DNA of 64,000 bases, from the NCBI GenBank assembly GCA_037447655.1, contig JBBHKE010003313.1, forward strand, positions 1-64,000. Direction: 5' to 3'. The stretch comes from Zygnema cylindricum (Eukaryota; Streptophyta; Zygnematophyceae; Zygnematales; Zygnemataceae). Under the pieces are notes generated by a model. It did not search any database, was not told where the DNA came from, and saw nothing but the letters and a program-made list of their open reading frames with translations. Below, in pieces: positions 32,273-44,916 of this stretch. A program made the translations under genes and the position numbers. The number at the start of each line of letters is the position of its first letter. Position 1 is the stretch's first letter.

Positions 32273-32559
32273 TTTACCAAGTGTGGGACATGCCGAATCC
32301 CGGATTTCTAGAAAATCTAACAACGTAGACACTGGATCAAATCGAAGTTGGGTCCCTTGTTTTGGAAGTTTCATTCTTTCTCTCCTACCCTTAGCGTTGG
32401 CATACCATGGACAGCCATGGCTTCCCTTCCTCAGCATCTTCTATCCTGTCTCAGCCCTAAGAACTAAAAGAAAGATAGGAATTAATTTTTTCTAATTTTC
32501 AACAACATTTAGATTCTTTCAACCGAACTTTGGTACAGCCAAACTTTGCGGATGAAGAG

Positions 32560-32995
32560 AAAAATGTGAGAGAGAATGACTCTCTCTGGGAGCTACAATT
32601 TTTAGTTCAAATTGAGGAAGAGAATAAGGAAAGACCGGAAATAGATGATGAACGACCAGAGATGGACTCCACGAATAACGGAGAAGATGAAGTTATTTAG
32701 AGAAATTTGAGATTACCCTCTATTTCGGCTTCGGATTTTGAAGAGGGGAGGAGAAGCAACAAGAGAATTGAAGAAAAACAAGTGAAACAAGGTAACTAAG
32801 TTGTCACATTTGAGTGAACCTTAAACTTATTCGGAAGCAACTAATAGTCCGAAACGGAATAGATAGATGACAACCATTACTGATGAGGTGGCCTCTATTA
32901 TGGAAGCAAACACATGAGAGTTGGTGGACGGTCCCTCGAACAAGAAGCCGATTAGATGCAAATGGGTGCTTAAAGTGAAACTCAACCTAGATAAT
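32560..32995 (+). pseudogene. Copia linker and RT start (possible first half of element T)
   Basis: Plus-strand RNLRLPSISASDFEEGRRSNKRIEEKQVKQ is the acidic linker before RT seen in K and L. MEANTxELVDGPSNKKPIRCKWVLKVKLNLDN follows and stops abruptly at 32,995, within NPDNTIERYK. Multiple stops. The RT at 54,157 begins at the next residues (DSTIRRYKARL) on the same strand. Confidence 0.75.
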
Positions 32996-32998
32996 TGT

Positions 32999-33260
32999 AA
33001 TTTTGTGACCTCCATTCGCTTATAGAATGTCCACCTTATATCAAGCCTCTAGGTTAACATTTGCCCCCATGACTTTCATACCAAATAAAAGCAGCACGCT
33101 TGTCAAGAGCTCTGATCAAATACACCCTTGTGAATGCCCGACTCCACTGAGTCAGACGCAAAAAGAATTTCTGCATTTGCTCCCTTGAGCAGATCTTTAT
33201 GGCAATTTGATAACCATCTCAACATCTTCGCGTTACGGCTATTAATACTTTTTTCTTAAT
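32999..33260 (-). repeat. 3' part of a diverged copia LTR
   Basis: On the minus strand it contains GAGTCGGGCATTCACAAGGG, the AATTCTTTTTGCG segment and GAGGTCACAAAATTACA at its end, matching the R/U5 part of the other LTRs. The start is missing. Confidence 0.65.
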
Positions 33261-36200
33261 TATCTCATTTGAATTTGTGGGAAAGTATTTTCTTCATTTG
33301 TCCTCTTCTGAGGTTTGTAGGTGAGTCACGAAGCCCTGGTGACATCCGGTTTTGGGGTAGAAGTTGTGGCAACCATTATTTAACATTTCTTCTTTTCTGT
33401 GAGATTTCTTTTCTATTCTTTTGAATAATTATGGTTTTCGCTCTCTCCATTATTATTTAAATTTTCTCAACTCTTAGAACACTACAAATATTCAAATGGT
33501 TACGATATTGCCACTCAATAGCCACGCCATTTTACCTTTCTATTATTAAACACGGGAGCTTTCATTTTTGTTTCATATTACAACGCTCTCATTTTATCAA
33601 GACCGTTTCTTAAAAGATTTTTCTCTTCTTTACTTCAAAGTTTGGATTTAGGAGCTAAAACTATGATCTGGCGAGTGTGCATAGAGAAAAGGTGTTTTAT
33701 TTGGCGAAAATAATTTTACCGTTTTATTTGGCGAAAATAATATTACCACTTGTAACAATTTCTTGTGCAGTGGTTACAATGCTACACAACCCATTGTTTA
33801 TTTCTATTAAATCAGTTTACGAGTCGTTAAAGTTATTTTTTCGCATCACACATTTTCCCTATTTTCAATCTTGACGTCACGATTGATGGTAAGACCGCTT
33901 TCGTTTGATGGTTGGCCCTGAAAACATATCCAATGATCCATCACAAAGTTAGGGCTCTCGTATATCAAGTGTTGTCAGTAATCGTACAGACACGTTTACT
34001 AGCATGTCTAACCTTTTCGATAAGAGAGACATTTCCTCTCTTGTTTGTCTTCCTGATGACTTAAGCAGCTATAGATGGCTGTTCTCTCTCTACTCTGTCA
34101 GAGCTAGAGACTGTCTAAGTAAGAAAAGATAAAAATTACAACAGGTTAAAAATTACCTTTTTCAATAGCAAATGTATAATAATAAACGTCCAAGGTGTGG
34201 TTATTGTTTTGCTTGATAACAGTTAAGTACACTAGCCCAACACCGGATAAAATGAGTGTTTTATTAGAAAAAACAAAACCAGCCGGTCAAAGTTGTTGCC
34301 CAAAAGCAGGAGAATCTTGACGAATCATCGCTAAACATGTTTTGTAAAAAAAGAAAAAGTTGGAAGACATAGTACAAAATGGAACGGCTTTCAGTTAACA
34401 ACTTCGTTTTTCGCCAGCTAGAGCGCCACCCTTAAATGCATTTGATAGCCCGTTAACTCTTTACTGATGGGCGGTGAATTTCAAATTGCTTTCTATTATT
34501 GAATGGCACAGCTTGTCGATTTCAAACCTCTTACCCTTACCCACAGGCAGAGGTTGTAAAACTCAAAATTATAGGTAACCGAAACCGGCTGTTTTTTTTT
34601 TCAAAATATGAGTACCCTACGCCGGACCGGGTTATGTCATGCTCCAACATTGTTAACCGTTACACGAAACGCGTTTACAAAATTAAAAGTTAATCGAAAC
34701 TCGATTTCTCGCAACTACCCGTACCCGCCCGTACCCGATTAAGTGCAAAATTAGTGGTGCACCTCCCTTACACCTTCCACGATACCAAGAGTACAAAGTA
34801 CAATAATGTTGGATAGCATGGACAATACAAAACCTTCAATTATTTTCGTTGTTTGCTTACCCGACCGTAACCGATTTTTTTTTTTTTTTTAGTGAATCAC
34901 CCGCCTGAATCCGCTCGACCCCCAATTTTGGCAACCGAATCCGTTTGGGATCCAACGCGGCGGTCGGTTAACGGTTGGTTACGGTTTCGGTTAAGTTCTG
35001 ACTCTCCCATACCCACTTTTCCTTAAGAAATTTTTTAGCGGCATAGAGGTATCACATCGGTAAAGCCGACATTTATTCCGTACATTTCGTGCGTAGTGGA
35101 GCGTATTGGAAGATCCGTTTCTGCACATCGTTAAATGTATTTTGAAAACGAACTTTTTGAATGCATTTGTTGAAAATTAGGTCGGGAGAGCGGGTACTGT
35201 ACTGTACACCTTGAATTGTTATTAGCCTTATGTACTCTATATCGGGACCCCAAAATTTTGATATTGATACCTTAAATATAATATATTACACTATTTAAGG
35301 ACGTGGACCATAATCTGCCACGTCTCTTGGCACTAAATTAGAATGAATGACGCTAATTTTTTCTTTACACTAATAATTTCTATACTCTAATAACGATTCA
35401 CGGTGTAGCTGTCAGAGTGATGTGATTCGCACCGCCTCGATACTCATATCGCCGATATATTGCGAAGGGGCGCGATCGGTGTCGTCTTATCTCGACGGAT
35501 TAGATTCTCCGCTTGTTTTTTCCCTCTGAGCCAGCTAACCAGCTTAGCTAATTCAACAAATGTTTTGGAAGTACCTTCAACGTGAATCGATTCGCCACTG
35601 AAAACATGTACACACTTGTCCAATTTTCAATTTAAGACCGCCATTCGTAATCTGAAAATACAACCTTTCAATCGCAGCCGTCAGATCCAAAATCAGGCAA
35701 GTGTGTACGGAGAAAATATGTTTTATGAGCCGAGAAAACATCAGCACTATTTACGATTCAAGGCTGGGGTAACGTACCCTTGGCAAAACGTACAAGCGAT
35801 CTATGAAGATGTTTCGGGAAAAAACGGAGTTAAAAATGACGTCTACATTATTTTCCGTGTTAAAATTTTCGCCATTCAAAAGCACGTTAGAGGATAAAAT
35901 AATTTTATCGTCAAAAATATAGAATTTTCAGATTCTGTAATTACACGTGTAAAATCCTGTATTTCAGAGCCACGTTAGAACTTCCAATAAAGTATCAGAG
36001 CAGGGAAATAATATCTTTTGTCAGATCCATCTGAACGATCTACCCGAAAGTATCCGAGCATAAAAGTATTGTATTTTGTCAGATTAAGTATAAATCATTC
36101 CACCATTGAACATCAATTTTTAAGCGTGCACATGTACAAAAATACAGTATCATTGGTGCCGTACTGTAATGTCCGTGACCTCTGGTGCTCACTTTGCATA

Positions 36201-36517
36201 TCTTGCCAGCTCACAATGTACAGTTTATAATTTTGATATTAGTCACTTGGGAGATAAAACGTACGGCCAAAAGCTTCTTAGAATTTGCCACCATGTAGCG
36301 CGAGAATGAAAGCTGGCAAAACTTTGTCACACCGACAAAGGCTATGGTAAATGCTTTGGACAAAACGACAAAAAGAAAACATTTGCGCTTCATATCGATA
36401 CACGTTGCAGTGAACAGCTGTACAGTATGTGGTTTGCGCGCATAACCTGTACGGCAAAACCGCGTATAAAGATGACAGACAAAAGACATGCACAATGAAA
36501 TTATGTAAATGAAACGA
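33261..36517. other. AT-rich stretch without genes
   Basis: No coding motif found. It contains a tandem TTTATTTGGCGAAAATAAT pair (33,699-33,750), a GCGCCACCC|TTA end at 34,421-34,433 resembling one terminus of the GGGTGGCG elements, and a right-hand terminus GATTCACGGTGTAG (35,345-35,411) of the CTACACC MITE family without a partner. Confidence 0.5.
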
Positions 36518-36520
36518 TTA

Positions 36521-37296
36521 GGGTGTGTCCCCATGTGCATAAGGGTTTTTTTCTGTCGTTTTTCCGTAAAACTTAGCGCCGTACTGCCTAAGTTGCAACC
36601 GTACGAAGGAATCGCAAATTTGTAGAGTACAATTTGCGTCATCCCTGAACTTAGGATGTACGAAAAGTTGTCGTCTTATGCTTTTCGACCCACTTCGACG
36701 ACAAAAAAAGTCATCTTCAACCTTATCTTTAAAACACATGCGCGATGTGATTTAAAATTAGGTTTTTTCGATTGACAAATAGGAACTTATTTTCGCACGT
36801 GCCGTAAACTTCGACAAAAATCCTTCGATTTCTAAGGACAAAGAAAAGTACATAGTTCGCTATGTTTTGTCCGTTTGCGTTCTAATACGACAAATACAAG
36901 TACACAATTTGTTTGTATTTGTCCGTTTTCGTCTAGTACGGATTTCTTTTTTTGCAGGGGTCTTCAAATTCCGATGCCATTTCACGTCGAGCGGACAGGT
37001 GACGCGAAGACAAAGCGCATCTTCTTCGACCGTGAAATTGCACAGGCTGGAAGGCGCTACGTCTACAATGTCACGGTAAGACATGCGACGTCACACGCAG
37101 GTACAAAAAACAACGTGCGACCACAGATTGTAGACGTTGACAACCGTCACAGGTACTGTCGACGTATACAATCGTCACAAGCGTAAGTTACGATTTCGTC
37201 CTTACAGACATAGGGACACTTGAACACCGGGTCCGGCGGATCCGCGCTAAAATACAAAGTAATTTCGCTAAGTTACAAGTACATGGGGACACACCC
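36521..37296 (+). mobile_element. GGGTGTG element copy 1 (PIF/Harbinger-like, non-autonomous)
   Basis: 776 bp, termini GGGTGTGTCCCCATGT and its complement, flanked by TTA (36,518-36,520) and TCA. It holds an exon-like segment, 36,958-37,075. Copies 2 and 3 (40,353 and 41,273) have the same length class and perfect TTA duplications, so the boundaries are secure. No transposase. Confidence 0.85.
36958..37075 (+). other. Exon-like segment inside GGGTGTG element
   Basis: 118 bp between TTTTTTTGCAG and GTAAG, an intron-exon-intron arrangement. The frame reads LQIPMPFHVERTGDAK and REIAQAGRRYVYNVT. Copy 2 keeps both splice signals (40,794-40,911); copy 3 has a GA in place of the donor GT. I do not recognise the peptide. 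It could be a captured host exon or a leftover of the element's own gene. Confidence 0.5.
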
Positions 37297-37299
37297 TCA

Positions 37300-39677
37300 G
37301 TGACTCACAATGTCATTTGCGTGGTTCACACTTGAAAAAGGAGAAAACGGTATGGTATGAAAACGGTACTTTTTTCTGTCCGCCGTGAACTGGCAAGTGA
37401 CGCTAGCCTACGTCAACTACACCGCGCATCGTTATTAGTGTCAAAGTTTAAATAGTGTGGAAGTAAATATACCGTCATTGACGCTAATTAAGAATTTGAA
37501 AATTTGAAAAAAAAAGGTTTATTCTAATTTTGGTGTTAATTCTAATTTGTGAGTTGCAAAAAAAGGAATATTCGCCGTACGATTGCATACAGTAATACAT
37601 GTATCCGTACGAAATATTAAAAATTGTACGCTGTCGCGAAATTTAAGTATCCGTACACGTCAGACTTAATTACGGCAGTTATGTGTCAACGCCACATCGC
37701 AAAGCGTAGACTTTATTATCAGTTTTTTAATGCGTAACATTTACAAATGGGAGGATTACGCAACGCTGTTTTGTCAAATAACTTGGACGTATGTCCGTTG
37801 TTCCGTTTGTCTGTCTATTTTGTATTCTAATTATGTCGCGTTTGAGTAGTCTTATTAGATTTAAGTATGCTAATATGTGTCTTAATTGTAANNNNNNNNN
37901 NCATGTACCAAACTTTATTTTTAGGGCAGGTAACTTGAAATGACTAGACAAAACTAGGCATTGTTGTTGTAATGTGTTATAAATTAGTTTCTCTCGTTAG
38001 TACTAGTTGGACTCCTGTATCAACCTTCCGATTATCTGAGTTAATAGGGGTTATTAAGTCACTCAAGGTAACTTCTAATAACCACTTACTGGTTCTTGTG
38101 TAGTCTAAAAGAGTAGGAATTTTATTTGAGTCTTCCTTTTCTAGAGTTCAGATCACCTTAAACAGTTGATTAAGCGCACTAGAGAATCCAAGTGTTTAGT
38201 CGCAGCAGATTTTTGGTGGTTTTCAAAATTTTGGTTCTAAGTAGGTTTTGGTGTATCGTAAGTCTAATTAGGTGTTAGTGACTTTTTATTTAGAACGAGC
38301 TGTAATTTGGTAAAGTAAACATGAATCTTGGTTTTAAAACTTTTGGTGGTTTTTAGACGACGCTGATTTGTGAACCTAAGAGATCACGCGAATTAGTTGA
38401 CAAATTCCACTAGACTTGAGATCTTTTCCTTCTGAGTTTATTTTAAGGATGAGAAAATCTGATGTGTTCTTGGTCATTCACCAATAATCTTCAATGGAAC
38501 TCACTGAATTATTGGGGATAATTGAGTCTATTAGCCTTCCAACTATGTCCTCAGGTTGATCATGATTGCTCTCTTTGATTAAATATTGTGTAATGTTGTT
38601 GTTACGGATCAAAACAGATCAGTAAAGTTCAATGGACGGGATTTTTATTTCAAACCATGTACCGTACCTTCTCCTGTTGAAACAGCCAATTGGTCATCGT
38701 CCTAGCGATTGCCCTTGAAATCTTGTCGTATTTGAAATTTTTGAAATTTGATCTGGACGGCGGAAAACGGGCGATGGCGTTCCTGTGAATAGTAGTAGCG
38801 CGAGTAGGCCGACGCGTTCACACTAGAACTGTTGCAACCATCTGTTATGTAACGATGGTAAACGTCAATTTTAACTGCGAGGTCTACTTCAGCACCATAG
38901 TTGTTCAATTCGTACGGATTCGTGCGTTTCGTGCGTAAAATGCGAATTGAACAACTATGTTGAGCACTGAGCCTCATGGACGGTCGTCACTTGTCTTAAC
39001 GAAAGGAGCTTAACCAGAACCAATCGCGTAATTAGGCGTCTTAGGACCAAATTTTGGTCGGTCGTGGTGCCTTCTCGAGTATTTAAAGTCGGCTCTACGC
39101 ACGATCCCGGGAAGGAAAAAAAATGAAATTTTACGAAAAGAGAAACGAAAGGAAAAATAAAAAAGCTGGAAAACAGTGAAACAAAAACCTTCGTGTCCAA
39201 TGAGAATGGAAAACCTCAAGAAGATCATGTCTGGAAACGTTTCGCAGTTTTTTTTTTATCGTGCTCACTTTTTTTACCGCTGCTCTCTGCAGAAAAGGGA
39301 GTTGTTCTCCTACTCTGAGTGGCGTCAAGAACATGGAAAGCAGTTTTTTGTTCTCCGTCACCGTTATTACCCGCGACAGCCAAACCAAGGGCTCTCTGTT
39401 ACACCTCACGTTTGTCGCTACCAGTTTCCTTTAATGAATCCGCCAATCCGGGTCCTTAGGCGGCGTATCGGTTTGTCACGCAGTTTGAGACGAACAGCTG
39501 TACCCAAAGAAGAAGCTCGTAGGTCGATTTAGTTGCCGAATTGGGATACATAATGGGAAATAGTTATGGATACTAACAAGATTTGCTGCGGACACCGACC
39601 TTCATATCGTGCGTATCTTTTTTGAGATTCAGCAATAACCTGTCGGCGTGACATCGTTGACTGCCATGATATACTAT
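37300..39677. other. Stretch without genes, including an N gap (37,892-37,901)
   Basis: A left terminus CTACACCGCGCATCG at 37,409 lacks a partner. A perfect 17-bp inverted repeat CATAGTTGTTCAATTCG with a 30-bp loop is at 38,896-38,959. No coding sequence recognised. Confidence 0.5.
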
Positions 39678-40144
39678 ACTACACCGCGAATCGTAATTAG
39701 AGTAAATTACTCTAATTCGGTCGCTCGAAATTTCGACTCTATCACATGAAATAGAGTAAACGATTCTATTTTTTTCATTATTCTATTAAAGGTAAAGTTT
39801 AATTAGCGTTTTTAGTTCTAATATAGGTTCGTTCTAAATAGTGTTGAGTACGGACGGTGTCAGACCGTGCAAAATTGCACTTTATTAAGAAAAAAAGTAC
39901 AAATAATGATTTAATACAGGCCGTTATCATGTAACTGCGTTTTAACAAACCACGTAGTGCAAACGTCATAGTGACGACAAACTGTACGTTTTGCCAAAAT
40001 TCGTACGGATAACTTATTTACAGTAGAGGATATTAGCGTGCCAAATTAGAGTACTTAAATAAATTAGAGTAAACTTCATAGTTGAAAAAGCTCTCTCACA
40101 TAAACTAGCATTTTCATTACTCTAATTACGATTCGCGGTGTAGT
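39678..40144. mobile_element. CTACACC-family MITE, uninterrupted copy
   Basis: 467 bp with near-perfect inverted ends ACTACACCGCGAATCGTAAT. The interior matches the arms of 44,917-46,728 and provides the empty site for the 45,016 insertion. No coding capacity; no target duplication recognised. Confidence 0.85.
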
Positions 40145-40352
40145 GTACTTTCACAAAGTTTGAACTTTCTTTCAAAGTGCGTCTTTCTCATAGAAGTCCC
40201 ATTCGTGAATATTTTGATTTTTTAAGAATATTCGTTATTTATCATGATTTTAAACTTTTCGCAACGGGATTTACGGAAAATATTTGAAAAACTCATAAAT
40301 GTGACGTCGCGTGATTTTTCCGCGCGAAATTTGACGAGGTAGAGGACAGTTA

Positions 40353-41132
40353 GGGTGTGTCCCCATGTGCATAAGTAAGGGTTTATTTCTGTCATTTTGC
40401 CGTAAAACTTAGCGCCGTACTGCCTAAGTTGCAATCGTACGAAGGAATCGCAAATTTGTAGAGTACAATTTGCGTCATCCCTGAACTTAGGATGTACCAA
40501 AAGTTGTCGTCTAGTGCTTTTCGACCCACTTCGACGACAAAAAACGTCATCTTCAACCTTATCTTTAAAACACATGCGCGGTGTGATTTAAAATTAGGTT
40601 TTTTCGATTGACAAATAGGAACTTATTTTCGCACGTGCAGTAAATTTCGACAAAAATCCTTCGATTTCTAAGGACAAAGAAAAGTACATAGTTCGCTATG
40701 TTTTGTCCGTTTGCGTTCTAATATGACAAATACAAGTACACAATTTGTTTGGATTTGTCCGTTTTCGTCTATTACGGATTTCTTTTTTTGCAGGGGTCTT
40801 CAAATTCCGATGCCAATTCACGTCGAGCGGACAAGTGACGCGAAGACAAAGCGCATCTTCTTCGACCGTGAAATTGCACAGGCTAGAATGCGCTACGTCT
40901 ACAATGTCACGGTAAGACATGCGACGTCACACGCAGGTACAAAAAACAACGTGCGACCACAGATTGTAAACGTTGACAACCGTCACAGGTACTGTCGACG
41001 TATACAATCGTCACAAGCGTAAGTTACGGTTTCGTCCTTACAGATATAGGGATACTTGAACACCGGGTCCAGGGCATCCGCGCTAAAATACAAAGTAATT
41101 TCGCTAAGTTACAAGTACATGGGGACACACCC
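40353..41132 (+). mobile_element. GGGTGTG element copy 2 (PIF/Harbinger-like, non-autonomous)
   Basis: 780 bp with TTA on both sides (40,350-40,352 and 41,133-41,135). It is closely similar to copy 1 along its length and has the same orientation. Exon-like segment at 40,794-40,911. Confidence 0.88.
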
Positions 41133-41272
41133 TTACTCGCTTTTTTTCTGGGCGGTAGATATTGATGAAATGGTATCATACGATTATGTTTCGTAAGAGA
41201 TTTCTATGTATACAGCTGTCGACATTGCATCGGAAGGACGAGATGATCCCTATAAAAAGTTGAATAGACTTA

Positions 41273-42044
41273 GGGTATGTCTACGTGTACTTGTAACTTA
41301 GCGAACTTCCCACTTTTTATTATAGCGAAGATTCTCCGTACACGGTTCTCAAAGTGTCCCAATGCGTAAAGAACCAAATCGTAGCTTACGTCTGTGACGA
41401 TTGTATAAATTAAACATTACCAGTGACGATTGTCAACATCTACAATCTGTGTTGTCGCACGGTTTTTTTTGTAACTGCTTGTGACGTCGCTTGTCTTTTC
41501 GTGACATTGTAGATGTACCGCCTTCCAGCCTGCACCGTACATGGCTGAAGGAGATATTTGCATCTCTGTCCGGTCGACATGAAATGGCATCGGAATCTTC
41601 AGATTCTTGCAAAAAACATTTACGTACCAGACACAAACGGACCAAACAAAAAATAATTGTGTACTTTTCATCGTTGTACCAAACGCCATTGGACAAAACA
41701 AAACAATAGTGTACTTTCTTCGTCGTTTGATAGCGTCTGAAAATTTTGAAACTCTTTTATACCTGCGAACTGTTTTGCTATTCGTGGAGCGGCGATACTT
41801 GAACTCAAAACACATTGCCAATGTCATTTAAGATATAGTTTGAAGATGACGTTTCTTGACGTGGTCGTGAGTCGAAAAACACAAGACGACAACATGTAGT
41901 ACATTCTAAGTTTGACGATGAAGCGAATTGTACTTTTACTACTTCAATTTTTTTGTACGATCGTAACTTAAGCAGTACGGCGCTAAGTTTTTGAAGAAAA
42001 AACGACGCAAAAAAACCGTTACTCTAGCACATGGGGACATAGTC
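41273..42044 (-). mobile_element. GGGTGTG element copy 3, reversed and diverged
   Basis: 772 bp with TTA on both sides (41,270-41,272 and 42,045-42,047), in opposite orientation and more diverged. The exon-like segment is at 41,500-41,605 on the minus strand (IPMPFHVDRTE). Confidence 0.85.
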
Positions 42045-42047
42045 TTA

Positions 42048-42889
42048 GTTATATTTTAAGCGGCCGACCTTGTTATTACGTCACAATTTGGTGAAAGTCA
42101 AAGTCGGCCAGCGCATTCTATAAACTCTGCATTTGTTCCATGCGCATATTCATAAATTTTGGGACGATTCAAGTGGGTGTTTTATGCGAAAGGGACTCCT
42201 ATGGTCTTTCCTATGAATAATCCATCGCCCATAGTCAATATTGTTAAGAATTTAAAAGTGTAAACAATAAGTAAGAATATACAATAATAATTTATTGAAA
42301 AAAAGGGTGGCATATTTTCACTCCCTCCAATAATGTTGTTAACATTATTAAATGATTCTAGACCAAAAGGGTGGTGACCGAAATTGTGTTATAAACTCAG
42401 ACGCCGATGAGGAGTGTATTATTGTTTATCCTATCGAACTCTCCTCGATACGACGATAGGATACGCATCAGTAAATCTTATGGAGCGCAAATGAAATTCG
42501 TATTAATATGTATAGCCGCAAGTGATGTTTTTTTCGATACCGAATTTACAAGATACTTGGTACTATAATTCAAGTGCAACTTGAATTGTTATTGTTGTCT
42601 ATGAATATGGAGCTATACGCATTTTGCATTGTACATAGTAATGGAGCTCCAATCCACCATGACTGACTATCAAAATATATAACATTATTATGGAACCCTT
42701 TAACTATAAACCTTAAACATAAAATTAAAGATACGTTGTTTCCTTTGCCTTCCCCACTCCGTTTATCTTATCCTCAATTTCCTTCTTTGCTTACCTTACT
42801 GCTCGCCTTCCCCCACCCTTCGCTTTTAGGCAAGCCCCGATGCATTTCTGGTTAGTTTGTATACAAGCAAGGCCTCCATTTATGTTCTT
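42048..42889. other. Stretch without recognised genes
   Basis: AT-rich. It may hold the decayed upstream part of the retroelement gene that becomes readable at 42,890, but no RT motif was found. Confidence 0.4.
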
Positions 42890-43405
42890 TGCTCACACAG
42901 TGGGGAGCGATCTACAATAAGAGACATAGTACGAGATGCAATTGCTACCGAGGGTAGCGAAGTAAGATACACAATCACACATGGAATGTCGCGTGTACTC
43001 CCATGATATTCTAAATCTAGTGGTAGATCTGGGCCCTCATGTGGATCTTGTGTTTTACATGGAGTATTGAGAACATTAGGAGATGTATTTCTCACAATTA
43101 TTACTTGACCCCATATTTCTTACCGCGCAACATTACATTTTGGTATCGCGACTCGAGATGTAGTCGCCTCTAAAGAACGCGACTACGAGCACTAAGACTC
43201 AACAAATAGTTTCACACCATTTGCGTTAGAGACCTTTGGGACCCTAGACATTTCTTTCGACAAGTGTTAACGTGATTGCACTTGACAAACTTTTGAAGCT
43301 AAAAGACTTTGCAATCCTTCTCTAAATTCATGTCGACTTTCTAACGCCATCAAATCTCTATCACTCTTCAACGTCCCCAAGCTTCGGCTATTAGCACGGT
43401 GGTGA
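42890..43405 (+). pseudogene. Retroelement C-terminal domain (GD..R.DxIRD / nuclease-like type)
   Basis: One frame with six internal stops reads CSHSGERSTIRDIVRDAIAT, then RATLHFGIATRDVVASKERDYEH and SFTPFAFETFGTLDISFDK. It aligns block by block with the minus-strand copy at 59,919-60,496 (CSHRGDLIQ..TIRDAVATIAS, AARDAAKAKERDY, FIPMAVEIFGCL). I recall this layout from the segment that follows reverse transcriptase in some algal, plant and invertebrate retroelements, possibly a PD-(D/E)XK-type fold. RT itself is not seen upstream. The family name is uncertain; the homology between the two copies is clear. Confidence 0.72.
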
Positions 43406-44916
43406 ATGATGGTCGAGGATTGAAAGACTTATCCCCGCACCACCCTTCGCGCATAGACGATAATTGCAGTTATGTCCTTGATGTGGCATAGTTTCGAGGT
43501 TGCGGTCAACGACACCCTCTCTCTTTTTAAACAAGTGTTTAGGGTAGTTTTTAGTGTTTGCATGTTTCTGTTTTTACTTTCTCTTTTGGTTTATCTACTT
43601 TCCCATGCAGGCTTTTATTGCTGATTAACGCCGGGCTTTTAGCCTTTAAGGATTTCGGTGTTTTACCTTTGATGGTCATCAACTATTTTGAGTTACAATA
43701 ATGTTTGTACTTCGATGGTCTTACCATTATATTTTTTTGCAATAAAATTTATGTTGTTTTTTAATAGGCACATTCCTTTACACCAACACGTAGACATATA
43801 AATGATCTCAGAGAAAATATTCGTCTACAACGTCACAAACAAAATCAACGTCTACAGATATGAGTAAGTCACAAAATTATGTAGCGTCTATAAATGTCAC
43901 AAAATGAAGTCACACCCTGAAAAATAGTACGGAGAATCTTCACTAAAAAGCAAAATTACATCTTTTGACGGCTACATGGCTACACACTTTAACTGGTGAG
44001 ATCTCTTTCAAAAATTCGGAAAAAGCACTTTGGCTGTATTATACATATGTTTTACGAGGTGAGAGATTTTTTTTCTCTCAGAATCTTTTGGACAACAAAA
44101 ATTGAATAATACAGAGGTCGAGCGGACGGCCAATAAATTCTACTCGATAATGCCGCATTTTGGAAAGTGTGTAGGAAATTGAGATTGCCGGCGGAACGAT
44201 AATAATTTGCCGGCCGTTCACACCCTCCCGTTCTCGCATTGCCGACAGGTGGTCAGTACCTGGCTGAACCGTTCTGACTCCTGATGTAATACGGTACAGT
44301 AAATAAAATTTGGATCCGACGGCAGAAAATCTCGGCTGTGTTCAGCAGTTTTCTCCATTTTTCTACGTGGCCTTCTTGCGCTGCTCCCTGCGGTAAGGAG
44401 ATAATCTAATAAAATCTCTTGCGATGCATCGCGATACAGCGTGGCAGATCTTCGAATAAGTTTCAATTTGATTCATCTATTTACAACTAGGCAATTTGAT
44501 TTTCAAGCGCAAGCGCAAAAAGATTACTTCAGTACACCGTGAATCGGTTATAGTGTTAAGAAATTATTAGTTGTTATGAAAAAAATAGTGTTATCGACGA
44601 TATATCGAGTGTCATGAACTCTAGCCAACAAAACATTAACCCTAATTAGCACACGTAACACTAGTTCAGGTAAAGTATATACGCTATAGCCTCGACACAT
44701 AGTCGACGTGTGAACAGGTGAGAACAGGTTCGCGCGATTTTCACCCATGTTTATTACTAAGAATCAAATCTGAATGCGCTTTCCCGTGTCGACGCCACTC
44801 AATTTGTCGTGTCGACTATGTTTTCTGACATTTGTTTTGTACTTTAGTACAACATTGTGAACACTTTTCGTACGATCTGACAAATTTCGTACATTACACT
44901 ATTTAAAACTTTAAAA
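43406..44916. other. Stretch without recognised genes
   Basis: It contains a left terminus ACACCGTGAATCGG (44,533) of the CTACACC family without a partner, and a segment near 43,780-43,915 (GTCTACAACGTCAC.., CACACCC) recalling one end of the GGGTGTG elements. Confidence 0.4.

Noticed and set aside
31580-32437. 285-residue minus-strand frame as one protein
   Set aside because: Only the part below 32,120 is integrase; the N-terminal 100 residues come from the tRNA-like/SINE region read in reverse.
38896-38959. 17-bp inverted repeat as a MITE or microRNA precursor
   Set aside because: The stem is short, no duplication flanks it and no second copy was seen; recorded only within the stretch description.
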